Source of the DNA: CAYYJR01 sp964472305
Lineage (GTDB): Bacteria; Armatimonadota; Hebobacteria; CAIYQO01
Assembly (NCBI GenBank): GCA_964472305.1
Contig: CAYYJR010000001.1
Location: 62,001-126,000, forward strand
DNA: 64,000 bases
Direction: 5' to 3'
In this document: in pieces, positions 52,763 through 62,468 of the stretch
Position numbering within the stretch: position 1 is the stretch's first letter
Layout: every line of letters begins with the position of its first letter
The notes under the pieces: generated by a model
The model's input: only the letters and a program-made list of their open reading frames with translations
Database searches by the model: none
Told to the model about the DNA's origin: nothing
Position numbers and translations under genes: made by a program

Positions 52763-53959
52763 ATGGTGACGTTGATCACAGCCGTGCTGGCGATGTTCTT
52801 GCTGGGCGCCGTCTATGCCTACGGGGTGCTGTTGCCGGCGATCATGACCGCGTTTCACTGGGAGCGAGCGACGGCCGCGCTGCCGCATGCGGTGCTGCTT
52901 TTCGTTTATGCCATCGGCATGAGCATCGGCGGCGCGCTGGAATATCGCCTCAGTGTCACCGGCAGCGCCATGGCTGGCGGATTGCTGTTCGGCCTGGGAC
53001 TCTGGTTAGCCGGACGTGCCGACAGCTTGCTTACCTTGATCGGGAGTTATGGATTGCTGGGCGGTCTGGGATTCGGGTTTGCCTATGTGGCCGCGGTCAC
53101 CGCATCGATGCGCGCAGTGCCGCACCGGCGGGGGCTGGCGGCTGGTTTGGTGGTAGGCGCTTTTGGCCTGGGGGCATTCGTGTGGGCGCCGCTGGCGCAG
53201 CACCTGCTGCCGGCGTGGGGCTGGCAAGGCATCCTGGCGCGTTACGGTGTGGTGCTCATGTTCGCGCTGCCGCTGTTGGGGCTGGGCATTCGCGTACGCA
53301 CCCGCGACCGCCGGTTGCCCGACGGCTACAACGGCGCCGGCAGCAGTCTCGGCGACGCGATACGCACTCCGGTCTTCTGGCTGATCTTCGCCGCCTACAC
53401 GCTGGTCACCGCGGTGGGGCTGTTGTTGCTGGCGCACCTGGTAAATTTTGCGCTGGGATTGGGCATGCCGTCAGCACGTGCGGCGTGGCTGCTCTCCGTC
53501 GCCGCGATCGGCAGCGGGGTGGGACGCTTCATGATAGGATGGCTGTCTGACCGCATCGGACGCCTTCCCTGCCTCATCACCGCCAGTGTGCTGGAACTGG
53601 TGCTGTTGACCGGATTGGCGTGGATCACTCAGCCGGCGGCGCTGTTGGGTATCGCCGTCGGCACCGGGCTGGCCTTCGGCACCTGGCTTTCGCTGTATGG
53701 ACCCACGGCCACCGACCTGTTCGGCATGCGCTTCGCCGGTGCGATTTATGGCGCGTTGTACCTGAGTTATGGCCTGGGTGGATTGCTGGGACCAACGCTG
53801 GGCGGCGCGCTGGCTGATGCGAGCGGCAGCTATCGGTTGCCATTCCTGACCGGCGCCGGCATGTGCCTGCTGGCGGCGGTGCTGTTCGCCCTCGCCTTGC
53901 GCCAGTCGACGGCCTTCTATCGCCATCCCCCCGCGTTGGAGGAAGAATTCCCCGGATAG
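52763..53959 (+). CDS. MFS transporter (OxlT-like oxalate/formate antiporter family)
   Basis: This 398-residue protein has 12 predicted membrane segments in two halves, with the loop motif GWLSDRIGRLPCL between segments 8 and 9 and GALADASGSYR near segment 11. The overall pattern is of the monocarboxylate/oxalate-formate antiporter branch. The substrate is unknown. It follows the previous gene by 57 bases and may be co-transcribed. Confidence 0.8.
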   Translation: MVTLITAVLAMFLLGAVYAYGVLLPAIMTAFHWERATAALPHAVLLFVYAIGMSIGGALEYRLSVTGSAMAGGLLFGLGLWLAGRADSLLTLIGSYGLLGGLGFGFAYVAAVTASMRAVPHRRGLAAGLVVGAFGLGAFVWAPLAQHLLPAWGWQGILARYGVVLMFALPLLGLGIRVRTRDRRLPDGYNGAGSSLGDAIRTPVFWLIFAAYTLVTAVGLLLLAHLVNFALGLGMPSARAAWLLSVAAIGSGVGRFMIGWLSDRIGRLPCLITASVLELVLLTGLAWITQPAALLGIAVGTGLAFGTWLSLYGPTATDLFGMRFAGAIYGALYLSYGLGGLLGPTLGGALADASGSYRLPFLTGAGMCLLAAVLFALALRQSTAFYRHPPALEEEFPG

Positions 53960-54133
53960 CGGTCGGCGCGATTCTTCATCACCGCGTAACTGGCGCGTAA
54001 CCGCCGGATAATCTCGCCGCCCAGACGAGTGGCGTGTGAGTTGCGGGAGGGCAACGCTTCCCCGAGACGGACGCACTGTGTCCGCGGTGATGCGCCTACA
54101 GGCAGGATGTCCGCGGTCCTGCGGTACGGTTTA

Positions 54134-55963
54134 TTATGCAACCACTGGCTCGTCGGGGCCGTTCACCGGTTCGCCATGCCACAGGTATTGCATCTCCTCA
54201 CAGGTTTCCAGCAACTCGGGCAGTGTACCGGTGGCTTCCACGCGCCCATCTTTCATTACGATGATCTGGTTGGCGCGGCGTAGCGCGGCTTTGCGGTGGG
54301 AGACCACCAGGCAAGTGGCGCCTTCGCGCGCGAAGACGCGGTCCCAGAGTTGTTGCTCGGTTTCCACATCGAGGGCACTGGAAAGGTCGTCGAAGACCAG
54401 TATCTCCGGCTCGCGCACGAACATGCGCGCGGCGGCAGTGCGCTGCATTTGGCCGCCGGAAAGCTTCACCCCTTTCGGGCCGACCATCGTCGCCAGTCCG
54501 TCCTCCAGGTGGCGCAAGTCGTCCTCCAGCACCGCCTGATGAAGCGCCGCGGCGATGGCGGCGTCGTCCTTGTCCATGCCCATCAGAATGTTATCCCGCA
54601 GCGTGTCGCTGAACAGCCGCGGCACCTGCGCGGTGTAGGCGCTGTGCGGCGGCACGAAAAAGGCGCCGGCGTCTTCGATGCGCCGGTCATTCCAGTAGAT
54701 CTCGCCGCCGTCGCACGGCAGCAGACCGAGCAACACGCGCAGCAACGTGGTTTTACCCGATCCGTTTCTTCCGGTAATGACCGTGAATGCTCCCCGCGCG
54801 ATGCGCAGATCAACCGCCGTGATGCCATTCGTGGTGCCGGGGTAAATGAAAGTGAGCCGGCGCGCTTCCAGCGTTTGCAGCGGTCCGTAGGTGCATGTCG
54901 TGGCGTAGCGTATCTCCGGCAGTCGCCCATCCAGGTAGGTCTCGCAATATTCCGTCAGCGCCTGTGGAGGCGCACCCTGCATCAGCCGGTGCATCCGCTC
55001 CGCGGAGACGCCGATCTGCTGGTAACGCGCCACCAGCAGGCCACAGAACGCCGCCAGCTCGCTGATGAAGCCGAGGTAGAAAACAAACAGCGAGAAATCG
55101 CCCACGCTGAACTGCCGGTGCTGCATTGCCTGCCCGGCGAGGATAAGGATGATTCCGGTGCCGATGTTGGTGGCGTTGCGGAAGATGGAGCCCAGTAGTT
55201 CATTGAACAACCGGTCCTTCAGCGAGATAACGCGACGATCTTCGTTCAGGGTGTGAAAATGCGCGATCACCTCCCGCTCCGCCGTGGCGACCTTGACCGC
55301 CTGTACCGCGCCGAATAACTCGCCGATGAAACCGCTGACGATGCCCGACGCGCGGCGGCTGGCACGGCGATACTCCTCCACGCGCTTCGTCGAGGCAAAG
55401 GCAACCAGGCCAACGACGATGAACGGCAATATGGCATACAGCGTAATGGTGGCATTGATCTTCGTCATCACGACAACCGCCACCACGCAGAAGGCGATAA
55501 GCCCCAGCAGGTCGTTGAGCCACAGCGCGAAGAGCGGCATCTCGAAGGCGTCCCCGCGGAAGCGGCTGATCGCCTCGCCCGGCGAGTCGGGCAGCGCCGC
55601 CGCGCCGGGACGGCGCAGGATGTGACGCAACAGGTTATGGCGCAACAGCGTCAGCGTATGCACGAAAAATGGCACATTGGACAGCACCAGGCCGAGTGCG
55701 CTCAATATGGTGACCGCCTCGGTGGCGAAAAGGAACGCCACCAGTGTCCACACGCCGAACTGCGCGGGCGTCTTGCCGCTCAGTAAGTCGAAAAAAGCGC
55801 GGATCACCAGCCCCGGCATCTGGAGCGCGCCCATCATCACCAACATGGCCACCAGGTTGCCCAGCCAGTATCCAGGACGGAAACGAATCAACCGCCAGAT
55901 GATTTTCCAAGTGGGCATTACTGCTTGCGGGACGCCGGGCAGGATCTCGGTCGAGGTGGTCAT
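54134..55963 (-). CDS. ABC exporter half-transporter B (Walker B Asp variant)
   Basis: The 609-residue protein has six membrane segments then an ATPase domain: Walker A GRNGSGKTT, signature LSGGQMQRTAAAR, Walker B ILVFDDLSSALD and H-loop VVSHRKA. The catalytic Glu after Walker B is Asp. Its ATG overlaps the stop of the partner gene as ATGA, so subunits are made in step. Together with the partner it should form a heterodimeric exporter with one degenerate site; the substrate is unknown. Confidence 0.85.
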   Translation of the reverse strand: MTTSTEILPGVPQAVMPTWKIIWRLIRFRPGYWLGNLVAMLVMMGALQMPGLVIRAFFDLLSGKTPAQFGVWTLVAFLFATEAVTILSALGLVLSNVPFFVHTLTLLRHNLLRHILRRPGAAALPDSPGEAISRFRGDAFEMPLFALWLNDLLGLIAFCVVAVVVMTKINATITLYAILPFIVVGLVAFASTKRVEEYRRASRRASGIVSGFIGELFGAVQAVKVATAEREVIAHFHTLNEDRRVISLKDRLFNELLGSIFRNATNIGTGIILILAGQAMQHRQFSVGDFSLFVFYLGFISELAAFCGLLVARYQQIGVSAERMHRLMQGAPPQALTEYCETYLDGRLPEIRYATTCTYGPLQTLEARRLTFIYPGTTNGITAVDLRIARGAFTVITGRNGSGKTTLLRVLLGLLPCDGGEIYWNDRRIEDAGAFFVPPHSAYTAQVPRLFSDTLRDNILMGMDKDDAAIAAALHQAVLEDDLRHLEDGLATMVGPKGVKLSGGQMQRTAAARMFVREPEILVFDDLSSALDVETEQQLWDRVFAREGATCLVVSHRKAALRRANQIIVMKDGRVEATGTLPELLETCEEMQYLWHGEPVNGPDEPVVA

Positions 55964-57708
55964 ACCAGCACCTCCTCGAGTCCGGTTTGATGCAGGGAGT
56001 AAAAGCGCGAGGCAGGATCGGCAAGCAGCGCCTGTCGACCGCCATATTCCGCCACGCACCCCTCTTCCAGCACCAGCACGTCGTGCGCGCGGTGCAGCGT
56101 GCCCAGGCGGTGGGCGACGACGATGGCTGAGCGGTTGGCCAGCAGGTGGTCGATGGCACGCTCGATGAGTTGTTCCGTCGCCGGATCGAGCCGCGACGAT
56201 GCTTCGTCGAGTATGACCAGCCCCGGATCGCGCAGGAAGACGCGGGTGAACGCCAGCAGTTGCGCCTCCCCGGCGGACAGGCTGCGTCCGCCGGTCTGCA
56301 GCCGCGTGTCCAGCCCCTCCGGCAATCCGGCAAACCAGTCGCTCAACTCCAGCGCGGCGATCACTTCCAGAATGCGCGCGTCGGGAATGTCGGGGTTGAA
56401 AAAGGTGATGTTGTCGCGCACACTGGCTTGGAAGAGCTGCACGTCCTGGGTGACGAAGGCAACGCGGTGCCGCAGTTCCGCTAACGAGGCCTGGCGAATC
56501 TCCGTCCCGTGCAGGCGAATGGCGCCATCGCGCTGGTCATACAGTCGAAAGATCAGCCGGGCGATGGTCGTCTTTCCGCTGCCGGTGCGGCCCAGTAGAC
56601 CGAGTATTTTGCCTGGCGCCACATGGAAAGAGACTTCGCGCAGGATCGGCTGGTCCGCATGATAGGCGAAGCTCACCCGGTCGAACTCCAGCGACAGCGG
56701 TGTGCCGGTCGGCAAGCTGCTGCCGGGACCGTCCGCGATGCAACTGCGCTGGTGCAACAGCTCGGACATACGCTCCACCGTGGCTCCGATATTTTGGAGG
56801 CTTTCCACCTGTTGCGTCAACTCGCGGATGGGGCGGGCAATCAATCCGGTATAATGCAGCACCAGATAGGCTGTCCCGATGGTGATCGCACCCGCGTGAT
56901 AGAGCGAGAGTCCGAGGACAAGGGCGGCACCAAACCCACACATCAGCAGCAGGCCGGCCGTGACGCGCACCAGTATGCTCATCAACGACGACTTGCGCCA
57001 TAAACGGAAGATGCGCGCCATCAACTGAAACAGCCGTCGCAGCACGAAATCGACCGCGCCCGCCGACCGCACGTCCTCGGTGCCCGCCAGCCGCTCTTCC
57101 AAAAAGCCGAACAGGTCGGTGGCAGCGTCGCGATGCGCTTTTTGATAGGGAATGGCTACGTTGCGCACGGCGTTGAGCCCGATGAGAGTGATGATGGCAA
57201 AGAGCGTGAAGAGCGCACCCAGGTCGCGGTGAATCAAGAAGAAGGCGATGAGAATACCGAGCAAGAGCAGCAGATTGCCAGCCACGCGCAGCGCCATTTG
57301 CGAGAAAAAGTTGGCGAAGTCCAGGCAATCACCCTCGATGCGCTCGATGAATTCTCCCGGGCTGCGTTCGTGATGAAACTGCATGTCCAACCGCAGGCAG
57401 TGCGTTGCCAATTCTTCGCGCAGCGCGTTGGTGGCGACCCACCCTACGGATTCGCCCACGTAGGCGGCGGAGACCGCCACCCCCTGTTGCAGCAACGCGA
57501 GGGTGATAAACGCGATGGCCAGCTTCAGCAATATGGGCAGCGGCAGATCAGCCCCCGCCGCGTCGATGAAGTCGCGCAGGTTCAGCGGATTGCCCACCTG
57601 CAACCCGATGCTGATGAAGATTAGCACTGCCAGCAATACCGCGCGCCCCCGTTGCGGGCGCAGGTAGCGCGCCAGGATCTCATAATATTGCCGCAGGGAA
57701 ATATTCAT
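55960..57708 (-). CDS. ABC exporter half-transporter A (LSAGE signature variant)
   Basis: The 582-residue protein has six membrane segments and an ATPase domain with Walker A GRTGSGKTT, Q-loop AFVTQDVQLF, variant signature LSAGEAQLLAFTR in place of LSGGQ, intact Walker B VILDEASSRLD and H-loop VVAHRLG. The altered signature would face the Asp-variant Walker B of its partner, so both changes fall in the same composite site. AGGGA precedes the ATG. Confidence 0.85.
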   Translation of the reverse strand: MNISLRQYYEILARYLRPQRGRAVLLAVLIFISIGLQVGNPLNLRDFIDAAGADLPLPILLKLAIAFITLALLQQGVAVSAAYVGESVGWVATNALREELATHCLRLDMQFHHERSPGEFIERIEGDCLDFANFFSQMALRVAGNLLLLLGILIAFFLIHRDLGALFTLFAIITLIGLNAVRNVAIPYQKAHRDAATDLFGFLEERLAGTEDVRSAGAVDFVLRRLFQLMARIFRLWRKSSLMSILVRVTAGLLLMCGFGAALVLGLSLYHAGAITIGTAYLVLHYTGLIARPIRELTQQVESLQNIGATVERMSELLHQRSCIADGPGSSLPTGTPLSLEFDRVSFAYHADQPILREVSFHVAPGKILGLLGRTGSGKTTIARLIFRLYDQRDGAIRLHGTEIRQASLAELRHRVAFVTQDVQLFQASVRDNITFFNPDIPDARILEVIAALELSDWFAGLPEGLDTRLQTGGRSLSAGEAQLLAFTRVFLRDPGLVILDEASSRLDPATEQLIERAIDHLLANRSAIVVAHRLGTLHRAHDVLVLEEGCVAEYGGRQALLADPASRFYSLHQTGLEEVLV

Positions 57709-58300
57709 GGATGCTACTCGAGATCGTCCGGCACCCGGTGGTGCTGAACGTCATTCACACTTATCTTTATCTTCGCTTACGTTGCGGGCGATACCTTTCC
57801 GACATGGTGTACAATCATCAGGCAATTGGCATGGCCGGTGATACCCGGGATTTGAACATTTGTCAAGGTTCGAACCTGCGGGAAACAGGCTCGGTACCTG
57901 AATGCGGGAATAATATTAACCTGCGTTATGCATCATACTTCGAATAATGTCACAGCCAGTTCGGCAATCCTGTAACGCATGCGCGTGACCAATGAGCGGG
58001 CCCGCTCGGTATGGTGGTTTCACGAAGGCCGCGATGGTGGGGAGAAGGGCGATTCCGGTTCGCGGGTCTCAACCACCGGACCGGGCACTCAAGTTGACAA
58101 GCCAGACAACGGTCGGATGATGACGCAATCCGTATAAATCGGAACTATTATGCTTAAAATGTGCTGTGGTTACTGGTGTATAAGCGAAGAATTACTGATA
58201 TAATAATTATGCCGTGTGCAACTTTTACACATGATCAATCAATAGTAAAGCTTTCTCACGGTGATGCAATCAGTTAGCGATTATCTTAATCGTGTAACTG
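57709..58300. other. Intergenic region, AT-rich toward its right end
   Basis: No gene is recognised in this interval. The right part (about 58120-58300) is clearly more AT-rich than the rest of the window and contains a TATAAT-bearing dyad (ATAATAATTAT near 58200). Confidence 0.5.
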
Positions 58301-58329
58301 TTGATTTTCTTGCTGACTACTGTTATGCT
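58301..58329 (+). promoter_or_regulatory. Putative promoter of the coiled-coil/winged-helix gene
   Basis: TTGATT (58301-58306), 17-base spacer and TATGCT (58324-58329) in the AT-rich interval, about 50 bases before the ATG. Confidence 0.45.
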
Positions 58330-58381
58330 ATATATCGACAAAATCCACTCATACTTGTACCAGCAATGGAGGAATACACAG

Positions 58382-58834
58382 ATGTCCACCATCGATACGA
58401 TGAACCTCAACGAAATTGAGGCAACGATAACCGAACTCCGCACTCGGCGTAAAGCATTGAAATCATCGCATCTCACCGCCCAGCGGAAAATCGTTTCACT
58501 GGCGCGACGCCGTGAGCGCCTGATGCAGCAAGTGCATGTGCTCGATGAGCAGATTATTCGACTTCGCGGGAATAACCAGCAGGAGACCGTGACGGACCGA
58601 CCGCAACCGTCAGCACAGCAGCGGCGCACCCGTCGGACCCAGACGGACATCACCCAATGTCTGGAAGCCATCATGACCTGCGTCCAGCATCATACGATCA
58701 CCCAGCGCGCGACGATTATTGCGGAGTGTGGACTGTCACCCGCCAATGCGTCAGCGTATCTGCGCCAACTCTGCAAGGCCGGAAAATTGATTCGCCGCGG
58801 TGAAAAGCGTGCGACAACCTATACGTTGCGATAA
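58382..58834 (+). CDS. Small coiled-coil plus winged-helix DNA-binding protein
   Basis: The 150-residue protein has a heptad-rich coiled coil (about 8-70, LNEIEATITELRTRRKALKS), a basic Gln/Arg linker, and a C-terminal winged helix (about 85-150) in which TQRATIIAECGLSPANASAY looks like the helix-turn-helix and LRQLCKAGKLIRRG the wing. GGAGGA lies eight bases before the ATG. No family name can be given. It stands alone between two gene-free stretches and could be an autonomous or nucleoid-type regulator. Confidence 0.65.
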   Translation: MSTIDTMNLNEIEATITELRTRRKALKSSHLTAQRKIVSLARRRERLMQQVHVLDEQIIRLRGNNQQETVTDRPQPSAQQRRTRRTQTDITQCLEAIMTCVQHHTITQRATIIAECGLSPANASAYLRQLCKAGKLIRRGEKRATTYTLR

Positions 58835-59541
58835 TGTGGTGAAGCTGTCCGGTATCGCTGATATCTTCGCTGGCGAATGCAGGCGGTTTCAGTTCAAGCC
58901 GTAACCGCTGCGCGTGGTCCCGCGTACAAGTAATATCTTCAAGCGGCTTGGCGACATCACATAATAATCGCAAAGTGTGATAGCACAACAATAATGGGGC
59001 CTGGTCGTGCAGCGATGCCTCCCCGAGCGGGGAAGTCGTAAACGACCGATGCGTTCGCGACGGATGAAGCGTCGCGCAGTCGACACGGTATGCGCTGGGA
59101 GACAGGCTCGGATAGGGGGCAACGCAATCGAATCGATAGTCAGCAATCCTGACACCCTGCTGCGATGCCGGCCCGAATCCGAGTGGTTTATCACCGGCGG
59201 TTGAACGTTCCCCATCAGGGAGGGTATCCGCAGCGCGGGGAGATGGCTCCCCAAGTATTCGACGCCGCATCACCAGGGGCGCGTAGCCCGATTGGATGTG
59301 GGGAGTTAGGTTTTACCCGAAGAGGCGGGGCGATGAACCGACGGGGACGTTGGCATCGACCTCGCCTCTTCGCCGTTTGGTTTGGGATTCGTATTGGTGA
59401 ATCACCAACACGGGTTGATATTGCCGGTCATGCAATATTCAATGCACGCCGCCGGCGATGTTGATGACAACATCAATACTCTACCGGGAACCGTGCCGCG
59501 GATAGGGAAATAAGGATCTGCCCCATCCGCGGTACGCACCG
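58835..59541. other. Gene-free stretch with one hairpin
   Basis: No conserved frame is visible on either strand. A long-loop inverted repeat, CGAAGAGGCG (59318-59327) with CGCCTCTTCG (59363-59372) and an inner CGATG/CATCG pair, is the only clear structure; it might mark a small RNA or a remnant. Confidence 0.5.
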
Positions 59542-62097
59542 CTACGGCACCGGGTAGAACAGGTGATTCTGCAAATCATACAAATTGGTGCTGGTGACTT
59601 CCTTTACCCGTACCACCAGCGGAAAGGTGCCTGCCGTACTGGGAGTCCAGGCGATGGTATTCGAACTGCTGTAGTCCCGCAACAGTGTCCAGATAGTGGC
59701 GGTGGGATCACCCACCCAGAACTGGTAGCGCAGGTTGTAGCCGTCCGTCGCCTGCGCCGTCACTGTGCTCGCGTTCCCGACTGTACCGGTCGACGGCGTC
59801 ACCACCAGCTTGACAGCGGAGAGCGGCATGCCGGTGTTGCTGATGACATAGCTCTGCTGCGCCTGGATCGCCGGATTCTGGGTGGTGCCGGTCTCCCGCG
59901 CGAGGACTTGCAGGCTATAGGTATCCGCCGTTGTCGGCGTCCAGCTCACCGAGGGGAAGGTCGCGTAGCTCTGCAGCACGGTCGGTACACCCGCGCTGGT
60001 AGTGGCGACAAACTGATACTGCACCGCCGTCCCGCCGACCGGAGTGGCGGTGAGCGTGACCGTTGTGTTGGTCGGTTGGGGTGACGTGGGTGACGTACTG
60101 AGCGACACCCCGCTCAATGCGGTGGTGACCACCGGATAGAACAGATGGTTCTGCAAGTCATACATTTTAGTACTGGTTGCCTCTTTCACCCGCACCACCA
60201 GCGGGAAAGTGCCCGCCGTGCCGGGGGTCCAGGCGAGGGTGTTCGAACTGCTGTAATCTTGTAGCAGCGTCCAGTTGGTGGCGGTGGGATCACCCACCCA
60301 GAACTGGTAGCGAAGATTGTCGCCGCCCGTCGCCTGCGCCGTCACTGTGCTCGCATTCCCCACCGTACCGGTCGACGGCGTCACCACCAGCTTGACAGCG
60401 GTGAGCGGCATGCCGGTGTTGCTGATGACATAGCTTTGCTGCGCCTGGATCGTCGGATTCTGGGTGGTGCCGGTCTCCCGCGCGAGGACTTGCAGGCTAT
60501 AGGTATCCGCCGTTGTCGGCGTCCAGCTCACCGAGGGGAAGGTCGCGTAGCTCTGCAGCACGGTCGGTACACCCGCGCTGGTAGTGGCGACAAACTGATA
60601 CTGCACCGCCGTCCCGCCGACCGGAGTGGCGGTGAGCGTGACCGTTGTGTTGGTCGGTTGGGGTGACGTGGGTGACGTACTGAGCGACACCCCGCTCAAT
60701 GTGGTGGTAACCACCGGATAGAACAGGTGGTTCTGCAAGTCATACATTTTGGTGCTGGTTGCCTCTTTCACCCGCACCACCAGCGGGAAGGTGCCTGCCG
60801 TGCCGGGGGTCCAGGCGATCGAGCTTGTCGTACTGTAATCCCGCAGCAGCGTCCAGTAGGTGGCAGTGGAATCCCCGACCCAGAACTGGTAGCGCAGATC
60901 GCTGCCCCCCGTCGCCTGCGCCGTCACGGTGGTCGGCTGATTGGCGACACCGGTCGCGGGCGTAACGCCAACCGTGAGACTGGTCAGCGGTAACGTGCCG
61001 GGAGTCGTCACACTGGCATTGCTGGTGAGCGAATCCCCGTTATGCGGATTGTTGTTGTGCATCCGCACGTGATAAGTATATGTTGTTGCCGGCATGACCG
61101 CGGTATCACGATATGCGGTGGTGCCGGCTGCCAACGTCGCGAGATCCCCCGCGCCATCCCGCGATACGATTATCGGATCTACCGAATCCTGATTGACGCT
61201 CCACGCGAGTGCCACCGCGGTAGAAGAAGTGGCCTGCGCCGTGAGACCGGTCGGCGATGGGGTGCGCGTATAGGCCAGAAACGTTACCGCGGTGCCATTC
61301 ACGATGCCGTTTTGCGGAGACCAGCCACCCTGGTTATGGTAATAGTAGGCGATGCCATCGACGAAGATCGGTCCTTGTGTCACGGATAAGACAGTATTAT
61401 CCGGGAGATACCCAATAATTGTGCTGCCGGGGGTTGAGTAGAACGGCAATTTCCCCCCGCCGTTCTGCGTAATGACCCAACAGGGTAAGGGTTCAAACGT
61501 AGCGGTAGGCAGTCCGCCGGTTTTGAACAGATTGCTGCCGTAAATCCAGCGGTTGGGATCGCCAAAGCGATCCTGGAAGCGGACGTTATCCTCGTGTGAC
61601 GGATCATTGACATACAGATCGTTCCCGGAGTAGGCGGTCAGCACGACGAAATGGATATTGGCCTCGTTCTGTCCAATCCGTGTTTCAAGCACGACCGGCA
61701 GATTCTGGTCGATCAGCGATTTCAAATAGGTGAGATCGGGTGGAGTCGGTTGCCAGGTTCGGCTTTCCACCCAGGCCAATTGCACCGTGTTGGGATAATA
61801 GGTCATGACCGGCCATTGGGGTATATACGGACCATGAAATCCCCCGTTCCCCCGCAGCCAATCACATAACGTGCCAGGATCCAGCGCCACCCCGAGATAA
61901 GCCAGCGCCATCGCCCCCGAGGTGACGCCGCATCCCCAACTCGTCATGGTATAGCCGGGATCCCCCAGCGTTTTGGTCGCCCAGCGTGGATCGTTCTGCA
62001 GAAACTTCGGCACATTCAACGAGCCCGCGTGGACCAGGGCTGTTGACAGGATGCAGAGGGTCAGCAGCGTCCCGACGACGCGTATGAATCCTCTCAT
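59542..62097 (-). CDS. Secreted C39-like cysteine protease with SH3b/FN3 and long Ig-like repeats
   Basis: This 851-residue protein has a signal peptide (1-24, VHAGS) and a papain-like C39-type domain (about 25-190) with catalytic C56 in SWGCGVTSGAMAL, H149 in ANIHFVVLTAY and N164/D165 in LYVNDPSHED. An SH3b-like strand region (about 210-275) and a fibronectin type III domain (about 280-370) follow. Then come alternating beta modules A-B-A-B-A, where A contains LRYQFWVGD and ends NHLFYPV, and B contains VQYQFVATTSAGVPTVLQSY. The A+B unit is 194 residues. GGAGGAGG precedes the ATG. It probably acts at the cell surface or outside. Confidence 0.75.
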   Translation of the reverse strand: MRGFIRVVGTLLTLCILSTALVHAGSLNVPKFLQNDPRWATKTLGDPGYTMTSWGCGVTSGAMALAYLGVALDPGTLCDWLRGNGGFHGPYIPQWPVMTYYPNTVQLAWVESRTWQPTPPDLTYLKSLIDQNLPVVLETRIGQNEANIHFVVLTAYSGNDLYVNDPSHEDNVRFQDRFGDPNRWIYGSNLFKTGGLPTATFEPLPCWVITQNGGGKLPFYSTPGSTIIGYLPDNTVLSVTQGPIFVDGIAYYYHNQGGWSPQNGIVNGTAVTFLAYTRTPSPTGLTAQATSSTAVALAWSVNQDSVDPIIVSRDGAGDLATLAAGTTAYRDTAVMPATTYTYHVRMHNNNPHNGDSLTSNASVTTPGTLPLTSLTVGVTPATGVANQPTTVTAQATGGSDLRYQFWVGDSTATYWTLLRDYSTTSSIAWTPGTAGTFPLVVRVKEATSTKMYDLQNHLFYPVVTTTLSGVSLSTSPTSPQPTNTTVTLTATPVGGTAVQYQFVATTSAGVPTVLQSYATFPSVSWTPTTADTYSLQVLARETGTTQNPTIQAQQSYVISNTGMPLTAVKLVVTPSTGTVGNASTVTAQATGGDNLRYQFWVGDPTATNWTLLQDYSSSNTLAWTPGTAGTFPLVVRVKEATSTKMYDLQNHLFYPVVTTALSGVSLSTSPTSPQPTNTTVTLTATPVGGTAVQYQFVATTSAGVPTVLQSYATFPSVSWTPTTADTYSLQVLARETGTTQNPAIQAQQSYVISNTGMPLSAVKLVVTPSTGTVGNASTVTAQATDGYNLRYQFWVGDPTATIWTLLRDYSSSNTIAWTPSTAGTFPLVVRVKEVTSTNLYDLQNHLFYPVP
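59548..60960. repeat. Tandem 582-bp repeats within the C39-like gene
   Basis: Units begin at 59548, 60130 and 60712 (the last is partial, ending near 60960). The first two units differ at few positions over 582 bases, including synonymous sites, so the duplication or homogenisation is recent. Confidence 0.85.
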
Positions 62098-62419
62098 TGC
62101 GATTCCTCCTCCTCAATTGACGACCGGTTGAGACCGCGAGTTCGACTATCCGGACACCCGGACAGCCATCGCAGACAACCCGGATGAGGATTATCCTCAT
62201 ACCGGAGTTATTTATCCTGTTTCATCGCAATACTGGTCGTTGATCTCTCTATATTTGAACCAATCGCCGCACTATCCACACCTGGAATCCCCACACATGC
62301 TGCCGGGCATGTCGCATCATCTGACGCGCAGCGTCAACTTGCCGTCAACAGCAACCGGTCGCCGCATTGCCGCGCATCCGTCGAAATAACACTGCGCCCA
62401 AGGTATCCACACCAACAGC
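62098..62419. other. Gene-free leader/spacer region
   Basis: This is the upstream region of the C39-like gene and the spacer to the tRNA terminator. A small hairpin (ATGAGGA/TCCTCAT near 62183-62199) is seen, but no gene and no convincing promoter. Confidence 0.45.
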
Positions 62420-62455
62420 AAAACGGCTCTGAATCTTGTGATTCAGAGCCGTTTT
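62420..62455. terminator. Bidirectional intrinsic terminator after the tRNA genes
   Basis: A perfect stem (AAAACGGCTCTGAATC at 62420-62435 with GATTCAGAGCCGTTTT at 62440-62455, loop TTGT) is flanked by T-runs on both strands. For the minus-strand tRNA transcript it lies 14 bases after the last CCA. Confidence 0.85.
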
Positions 62456-62468
62456 TACGCTCGAAAGT

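Noticed and set aside
57711..57947. Small plus-strand frame after the ABC exporter genes
   Set aside because: It has no ribosome site and a composition unlike neighbouring genes, and overlaps the leader of the exporter operon.
59548..60960. CRISPR-like or satellite repeat
   Set aside because: The repeats are 582 bp long, in frame and inside a secreted protein gene.
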